Below, in pieces: positions 6,484 to 9,975 of a DNA stretch of 9,975 bases. The notes under the pieces are model-generated. The model did not search any database and was not told the DNA's origin. It was given only the letters and a program-made list of their open reading frames with translations. Location of the stretch: assembly GCA_959605475.1 (NCBI GenBank), contig CAUHFS010000063.1:1-9975 (forward strand). The letters are read 5' to 3'. Positions within the stretch are counted from its first letter, which is position 1. Each line of letters starts with the position of its first letter. Source of the DNA: an uncultured Collinsella sp. GTDB taxonomy: Bacteria; Actinomycetota; Coriobacteriia; Coriobacteriales; Coriobacteriaceae. The position numbers and the translations under genes were made by a program.

Positions 6484-7881
6484 CTAAGAGATGACACCGG
6501 TCGCGTTGCCGATAACAACGACGGCAAACATAAACCCGAGCGCTTTGAACCATAGTTCGACAAAAGCACTCCCCCGATACCGATCGAGCACGGGCAAACG
6601 ACGTCGAAGCCTACGCCGGTCGAGCATTCCGAATGTAATGAGCAGCACCAGGCCATCAACCATAAAGAAATACTCAAGCGACAAAAACCACGTTGGATAC
6701 CTTCGGTTTTCGCCCGTCGGCGTAAATACCGCAAAATGACTGCCCATCAGCAGCAACAACGTTGTCACATAGACGTATCCGTTCCATATGCGCCCCACGG
6801 GCTCGGGGATACGCGAGAGCAGACGCGCACATTTGGACGTCACGGGAGTGGCGATCGAACGCCGGTTTGCAGAAGACGGAAGCGTGAGGACGACCGGCTG
6901 CTGTACCCGCTGCACCTGTGACACCGCGACCCGGGACACACTGGCAGCAGAAAAGGTCACGGGCGACGGTGCAGGGAGACAGAGCTCATACGCCACACGC
7001 GCAGCATGCTCCAGTGCCTTTGCACTCGCAAAGCGCTTAGCCGGATCGAGCGCCATCGCCATGCAGACAACATCGGCAAGCGGGGCGGGAACGTCGAGGG
7101 CCTCGCATTGCTCGCGCATGTCCCGACCTGGCTTGGGGTCAGTCCCCGTCAGACAAAAGAACAGGAGGGCACCCAACGCGTAGACATCGCTGCGAACGCT
7201 CGTCTGGCCAAAACCATATTGCTCGGGCGGCGCATAGGGACACGTTCCAAACTTGACCGTGTCGGCGTCGGCTCCGTCACGCCATACCCGCGCAATCCCC
7301 AGATCGATAATCACCAGCGACGAAAACGTCATGCCGGCATCGACTGAATACCTCACGCCCGACACGATAATATTCGAAGGCTTCAGATCACGATGAATCA
7401 CCAGCACCGGACGCTCTCCAGCCATCGCAAAGCCGGCATGGAGCTCAGTGGCTGCATCGCAAAGGGCGCCAAACAGCTCGCAGGCATAATCGAGTGTCGC
7501 ACCCAAACGCCTCACCAGGGCCTCGAGCGTCTCGCCTTCGACATATTCCATGACCACGCAAAACTCGTCGCCCATGCGGCGACAATCGACAATCCGGGGC
7601 AAGTGCTCATAACGTAGCCCGGCGCGCTGGGCCGCAAACAGGCACTCATACACCCCGCCAATCTGGGCCGATGCGTTGATACGTTTGCGAACAAAGGGGA
7701 CGAGAGACCCTCCGCCAGAGCCCTCAAAATAGACGAGTTCGGTCATCTCGACATCCGAAAACTTGAGCACGCGCTCCACACGATAGCTGTTATCGCGGTC
7801 GAGCGACGCCAAATGCTCGATAAGTGAAGCAGTCAGCTCGTCATCGGAATATGTTGGGCTCTGAGTATCCATAGCGTCCAT
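6484..7881 (-). CDS. Membrane-anchored Ser/Thr protein kinase (Hanks type)
   Basis: 465 aa. The cytoplasmic kinase domain spans about 33-300: a divergent glycine-rich loop (YFEGSGGGS, 51-59), probable ATP-anchoring Lys66 in VPFVRKRI, hinge VMEYVEGETL, catalytic HRDLKPSN (163-170; Asp165, Lys167, Asn170), metal-binding DLG at 193-195 instead of DFG, FGTCPYAPPE (211-220) and SDVYALG. All residues needed for catalysis are present. A ~65-residue linker leads to three hydrophobic segments at about 367-386, 399-418 and 446-463, so the kinase is tethered by its C-terminus; there are no PASTA repeats, unlike cell-wall-sensing PknB. Start: ATG 7881 or 7872. ATG 7896 lies in the hairpin stem upstream, and none has a good ribosome site. 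It follows an HTH-like gene and a lipoprotein on the same strand, suggesting one signalling unit. Its target is unknown. Confidence 0.85.
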   Translation of the reverse strand: MDAMDTQSPTYSDDELTASLIEHLASLDRDNSYRVERVLKFSDVEMTELVYFEGSGGGSLVPFVRKRINASAQIGGVYECLFAAQRAGLRYEHLPRIVDCRRMGDEFCVVMEYVEGETLEALVRRLGATLDYACELFGALCDAATELHAGFAMAGERPVLVIHRDLKPSNIIVSGVRYSVDAGMTFSSLVIIDLGIARVWRDGADADTVKFGTCPYAPPEQYGFGQTSVRSDVYALGALLFFCLTGTDPKPGRDMREQCEALDVPAPLADVVCMAMALDPAKRFASAKALEHAARVAYELCLPAPSPVTFSAASVSRVAVSQVQRVQQPVVLTLPSSANRRSIATPVTSKCARLLSRIPEPVGRIWNGYVYVTTLLLLMGSHFAVFTPTGENRRYPTWFLSLEYFFMVDGLVLLITFGMLDRRRLRRRLPVLDRYRGSAFVELWFKALGFMFAVVVIGNATGVIS

Positions 7882-7887
7882 AATAAC

Positions 7888-7923
7888 GCAGGGCATGGAC
7901 ACCCCATGATGCCCATGCCCTGC
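7888..7923 (-). terminator. Strong hairpin immediately upstream of the kinase start
   Basis: GCAGGGCATGG (7888-7898) and CCATGCCCTGC (7913-7923) are perfect 11-base arms around a 14-base loop. On the minus strand the stem is followed by GTTATTAT, and the kinase ATG at 7881 is only 6 bases past it. It could end transcripts coming from the HTH gene or act as an attenuator controlling kinase expression. Confidence 0.65.
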
Positions 7924-7967
7924 ACGTTCGAAATATCGTGGGCAGCTCTTCTGCCGGCGGCTAGCCG

Positions 7968-8237
7968 TTAGCTCACCGTCTCCTCGCCAAAGCGATACAG
8001 CTCCTCGTTTACCTTTTGCAGGCTGCAGCCGCGATCGATGCAAAAAATGATAATCGCATCACGGCGATCCTTGCAGTTGAGGACGTTGGCGCCTGCCGCC
8101 GTCAGAGCGCGGTTGGTCTCCTTGAGCGTGAGCGCCATGGCAAAGGCAATCTGCAGCACCTTATTGCGGCTCGGATGCCGCGCGCCGGTAAAAATCTGAT
8201 AGCCAAACGTTTCGTTGAGGTCGGCCATACGAACCAC
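7968..8237 (-). CDS. C-terminal part of the HTH-like gene, possibly re-initiated
   Basis: 89 aa from a GTG at 8237, 21 bases after the TAA that interrupts the gene; an ATG at 8228 is also in frame. The product keeps most of the helical domain (NETFGYQIFTGARHPSRNKVLQIAFAMALTLKETNRAL) and the conserved tail (CKDRRDAIIIFCIDRG, VNEELYRFGEETV). GAGCG is the only weak ribosome-site-like sequence, so expression would depend on re-initiation by ribosomes ending at the TAA. The domain resembles small XRE-type regulators found near kinase genes in gut Firmicutes and Coriobacteriia (from memory). Whether it binds DNA or is a kinase partner or substrate is unknown. Confidence 0.6.
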   Translation of the reverse strand: MVRMADLNETFGYQIFTGARHPSRNKVLQIAFAMALTLKETNRALTAAGANVLNCKDRRDAIIIFCIDRGCSLQKVNEELYRFGEETVS

Positions 8238-8390
8238 GCGTGAACGCTCGAGCCCCTTTTAGTGCAGCAGCTGCTTTAAGTAATCCGAAAGCGACGGGGC
8301 GGCAAAGTCATGTTCCCTTATGTAGCCGTCAATGCTTGGCGCATCAAGGAGCTCATTGAGCAGCTCCTCAGTCAGCTTTTTATCGGGCAT
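7968..8390 (-). pseudogene. HTH-like regulatory gene split by an in-frame TAA
   Basis: From ATG 8390 (GGAGG 9 bases upstream) the frame encodes 43 residues, MPDKKLTEELL to YLKQLLH, then TAA at 8259-8261, then continues without shift as KGLERSRVVRMADLNETFGYQIF to the TAG/TGA region at 7968. The join reads as LLH-stop-KGLERSRVV, where intact relatives that I remember have a residue such as Glu (LLxEKGLxRxxVI). A single GAA-to-TAA change would explain this. The intact product would be 140 aa: an N-terminal helical arm with PSIDGYI, then an XRE-like helix-turn-helix with the family signature GYQIF.G.RHPSRNKVLQIAFAM and RRDAIIIF. It lies between a lipoprotein and a kinase gene. Sequencing error, genuine pseudogene, stop read-through and a two-part gene remain possible. 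Confidence 0.7.
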
Positions 8391-8428
8391 ATGGCCTCAC
8401 CTCCAAACGACCCAACGGCATCAGCACG

Positions 8429-8971
8429 CTAAGCAAGCGCCCAGCTAGCAGTCGCGGTCTTTTCGAGCATGTTGGCGAAATACAGAGCCTTCTTGATGTC
8501 GCCATCAAAGTAGATATTGCCCGCAACGGAGCCGCCGGCGGCAAGGGTGCCAGACTGCAGCTCGTCAGAACCTTCGCTGTAATAGCCCTGGTTCTGCTGG
8601 GCGCCGTTGGCGTCCTCGCCCTTCCAGTCGTAGACATTGTAATCCGCGCCCTCATTGCCATTGTTAACGTACGTGACGTGAATGCCCGTCATGGTCGAAC
8701 CGTCAAAATTGGTAAGCCCGGTCTGGACAGAATCGACGGTAACGGAAAGACCGGCAGCCGTGGTCACGGTCGTGCCGACAGCTAGGTCAGTCGTAGGCTG
8801 CTCCTCCTTTTTCGGCTCCTCCTTCTTGTCCCCGTCAACAGTGTCCTCGGTAACGGTCGCCTTGTCGCTGCCACAGCCCACAAGCAGGCCGGCAGTCCCC
8901 AGGGCAACGGTGGCGAACGCGCCAAGCGCAGCGCGACGGCTCAGCAGCACTTCGTTTTCGAGCTTTTCCAT
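8429..8971 (-). CDS. Tat/Sec lipoprotein with a DUF4352-like beta domain
   Basis: 180 aa, exported and lipid-anchored. The signal has twin arginines (SRRAALG, 11-17), a hydrophobic stretch and a lipobox LLVGC ending at Cys33, so it may use the Tat route. An acidic/lysine-rich spacer (34-60, KKEEPKKEE) leads to a beta-rich domain at about 62-180: VGTTVTTAAGLSVTVDSVQ, IHVTYVNNGNE, GTLAAGGSVAGNIYFD. This alternating pattern matches the Ig/telokin-like DUF4352 family common in Gram-positive lipoproteins; assignment is from pattern only. The start ATG 8971 has GGAAGGA about 7 bases upstream, but that site lies in one arm of a 14-bp inverted repeat. The stop is 38 bases before the ATG of the HTH gene, so the two are likely co-transcribed with the kinase downstream. 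It could be the extracytoplasmic sensor of the module; this is inference. Confidence 0.8.
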   Translation of the reverse strand: MEKLENEVLLSRRAALGAFATVALGTAGLLVGCGSDKATVTEDTVDGDKKEEPKKEEQPTTDLAVGTTVTTAAGLSVTVDSVQTGLTNFDGSTMTGIHVTYVNNGNEGADYNVYDWKGEDANGAQQNQGYYSEGSDELQSGTLAAGGSVAGNIYFDGDIKKALYFANMLEKTATASWALA

Positions 8972-8976
8972 TATGC

Positions 8977-9030
8977 ATCCTTCCTACGATCCGGCTACCG
9001 CGCCGGCACACAGCACATCGTAGGAAGGAT
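8977..9030 (-). repeat. 14-bp perfect inverted repeat covering the lipoprotein ribosome site
   Basis: ATCCTTCCTACGAT (8977-8990) and ATCGTAGGAAGGAT (9017-9030) are exact complements separated by 26 bases, which contain a further CCGGC/GCCGG stem (8991-8995, 9002-9006). In minus-strand mRNA the 3' arm holds the GGAAGGA ribosome site, 5 bases from the start codon. A transcript starting upstream of 9030 would hide it. Confidence 0.75.
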
Positions 9031-9044
9031 TAAACTTGAATTCA

Positions 9045-9059
9045 TTAGCTGAGAGCTAA
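9045..9059. repeat. Short dyad TTAGCT-GAG-AGCTAA
   Basis: Perfect 6-base arms around three bases, in the gap between the lipoprotein and the divergent start at 9079. It may be a regulator binding site; it is short enough to be chance. Confidence 0.3.
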
Positions 9060-9078
9060 GGTTGCCATATTGAAGAGC

Positions 9079-9126
9079 ATGAAGCGCGCGTCCATCGCCG
9101 ATGACACCTCGAGGCTTGCCAACATC
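9079..9126 (+). pseudogene. Possible N-terminus of an interrupted GNAT acetyltransferase
   Basis: From ATG 9079 the first 16 codons read MKRASIADDTSRLANI, which resembles the opening strand and first helix of GNAT N-acetyltransferases (hRxAxxxDxxxhAxI). The codons are GC-rich like the chromosome to the left. After about 9126 the sequence turns AT-rich and continues as unrelated residues (LNFKTGIVTLKKAEF) antisense to the AbrB-like gene, stopping at 9216. I read this as a chromosomal gene cut by inserted or chimeric DNA. Sixteen residues are weak evidence. Confidence 0.35.
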
Positions 9127-9157
9127 GTTCTCAATTTTAAAACTGGAATTGTTACAC

Positions 9158-9616
9158 TTAAAAAAGCGGAATTTCACCATCATAGTTTTCTGCTTTTTCC
9201 AATAGCGGTCCTTTAGCTCCCATCGTAAACGCGATGTCGCTACTGCGGATAGAGAGCAGCTCCATTCCGGGTCTCACCTTCAAAAAATCCATCATTTTCT
9301 TCGTAAGAAGAATTTGCCCCTCCTGTGAAATCTCTACCCAGCAGTAGGAACGCCCCTTGTATTTGATAAATTCGCCAGAACCTGCTGAGTAGTCAAGCAA
9401 CGGTGGAGTATCGTCCAAAATGTGACCAAGTTTTGACGGATGCAAAAGGCCTTTCCGGGTGACGCAGAAGCCACCGGTAATCTTACTTCCGGTAAAAAGA
9501 TATACTTTTCCTTCATCTGCAATGTGATACTCTTCCATTGCCTGCGGTGGAATCCGCAATGTTCCATCCGTCCGAATGAGTGATTTCCCGAAAATAAATT
9601 TTCCTCCCTTATTCAT
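9158..9616 (-). CDS. AbrB/SpoVT-like regulator with two tandem swapped-hairpin domains
   Basis: 152 aa (145 if translation begins at the ATT described below). Two similar segments look like AbrB/MazE-type DNA-binding folds: residues 13-55 (LIRTDGTLRIPPQAMEEYHIADEG, then KVYLFTG) and 93-135 (WVEISQEGQILLTKKMMDFL, then VRPGMELLSIRS). Each has the order strand, G-x-(h)-x-I/L-x-P/T-K-like turn, helix, V/I-x-x-G, strand. A Cys-containing linker with GRSYCWV joins them. Base use is AT-rich, unlike the chromosome to the left, and it resembles Firmicutes (Lachnospiraceae-type) proteins. GGGAGG lies inside the apparent 5' coding sequence, 7 bases before an ATT codon (9593-9595), which makes the start doubtful. 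Such proteins usually regulate nearby genes or act as antitoxins; no toxin partner is seen here. Confidence 0.65.
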   Translation of the reverse strand: MNKGGKFIFGKSLIRTDGTLRIPPQAMEEYHIADEGKVYLFTGSKITGGFCVTRKGLLHPSKLGHILDDTPPLLDYSAGSGEFIKYKGRSYCWVEISQEGQILLTKKMMDFLKVRPGMELLSIRSSDIAFTMGAKGPLLEKAENYDGEIPLF

Positions 9617-9631
9617 TTGTAAAGTACAAAT
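9615..9631. promoter_or_regulatory. Palindrome ATTTGTA-AAG-TACAAAT at the AbrB-like gene start
   Basis: Perfect 7-base arms (9615-9621, 9625-9631) overlap the ATG at 9616. In this position it could be an autoregulatory operator of the AbrB-like protein or of another element-borne repressor. Confidence 0.45.
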
Positions 9632-9651
9632 TTAAAAATAGTAAAATTCGC

Positions 9652-9975
9652 TCAATCACTACCAAGCCAGGTAAAAGTAAAGGGGCTATTTTTGCGTATC
9701 GCTCAAAAAAAAGCATGATTGGCGGACGTGGCGTTGTTCTGACTTCCGAAGAAGCGATTCACGAAAATCAAGATACATTTACGCATTGGACACCAAACGT
9801 TTATCGTTATGGTACGTATGCAGACGAAAACCGTTCATACACGAAAGGACATTCTGAAAACAATTTAAGACAAATCAATACCTTCTTTATTGATTTTGAT
9901 ATTCACACGGAAAAAGAAACGGTTGATTTTCAATCTCAACGCAACAGCCTGAACGGGCCCCGCGTTTCCGCAGCT
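9652..9975 (+). pseudogene. Fragment of a Firmicutes plasmid-type replication protein (primase family)
   Basis: The frame reads SITTKPGKSKGAIFAYRSKKS, then MIGGRGVVLTSEEAIHENQD and so on to INTFFIDFDIHTEKE. From memory this closely matches the N-terminal third of a replication initiator (primase C-terminal domain family) carried by plasmids and mobile elements of enterococci, streptococci and gut Firmicutes. FFIDFDIH is the likely metal-binding acidic motif of the archaeo-eukaryotic primase fold. No proper start exists: the first in-frame ATG (9715) is inside the conserved region, and the frame stays open upstream into the antisense of the AbrB-like gene. After HTEKET (about 9924) the residues VDFQSQRNSLNGPRVSAA no longer fit the family as I remember it, and the DNA becomes GC-rich. 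The gene therefore looks cut at both ends. Confidence 0.6.

Noticed and set aside
7882..8043. N-terminal extension of the kinase (MHRSRLQ to VIM)
   Set aside because: It overlaps the HTH gene and runs through the hairpin at 7888-7923, has no ribosome site, and its residues look non-coding.
8995..9183. 62-residue minus-strand open frame
   Set aside because: It spans the composition break and the inverted repeat, shows no domain, and is probably chance.
1..9975. CRISPR array, tRNA or rRNA genes
   Set aside because: No regularly spaced direct repeats, no cloverleaf candidates and no ribosomal sequence were seen on either strand.

Overview
The GC-rich part of the window (about 1-9120) looks like chromosome of an anaerobic gut actinobacterium of the class Coriobacteriia, probably Collinsella or a close relative. 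I infer this from the codon and base use, the fused double-ATPase ECF transporter, the Tat-style lipoprotein and the family resemblance of the kinase and HTH genes. No 16S or other marker gene is present, so the genus is not proven.

Layout. (1) 1-2017, plus strand: the 3' part of a fused two-domain ECF transporter ATPase overlapping its membrane partner EcfT. The substrate-binding S component is not in the window. (2) 2047-2134: two hairpin terminators between convergent genes. (3) 2141-4219, minus strand: a D-aspartate ligase-like ATP-grasp enzyme followed by an aspartate/glutamate racemase. This is the gene pair that Enterococcus faecium uses to make and attach the D-Asp side branch of peptidoglycan. 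(4) 4440-5072, plus: a MOSC-domain protein. (5) 5307-6440, plus: a secreted cell-wall hydrolase with a CwlO/PcsB-like coiled coil and a lysozyme-like C-terminal domain, preceded by nested palindromes that resemble MerR/SoxR operators. (6) 6484-8971, minus: a lipoprotein, a small HTH-like gene split by an in-frame stop codon, and a membrane-anchored Ser/Thr protein kinase, probably co-transcribed. A 14-bp inverted repeat masks the lipoprotein's ribosome binding site, and a strong hairpin sits directly before the kinase start.

(7) From about 9125 the composition turns AT-rich. The chromosome seems to be interrupted just inside the N-terminus of a possible GNAT acetyltransferase (from 9079). The inserted DNA carries a tandem AbrB-like regulator (minus) and the middle piece of a Firmicutes plasmid-type replication protein (plus). 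That piece lacks its own start, and the last ~30 bases of the window become GC-rich again. The right end is therefore either a decayed mobile element or a contig-end chimera.

The regions most worth following up are the lipoprotein/HTH/kinase module with its RNA structures and the mosaic right end. The D-Asp cassette is the best-supported functional unit.
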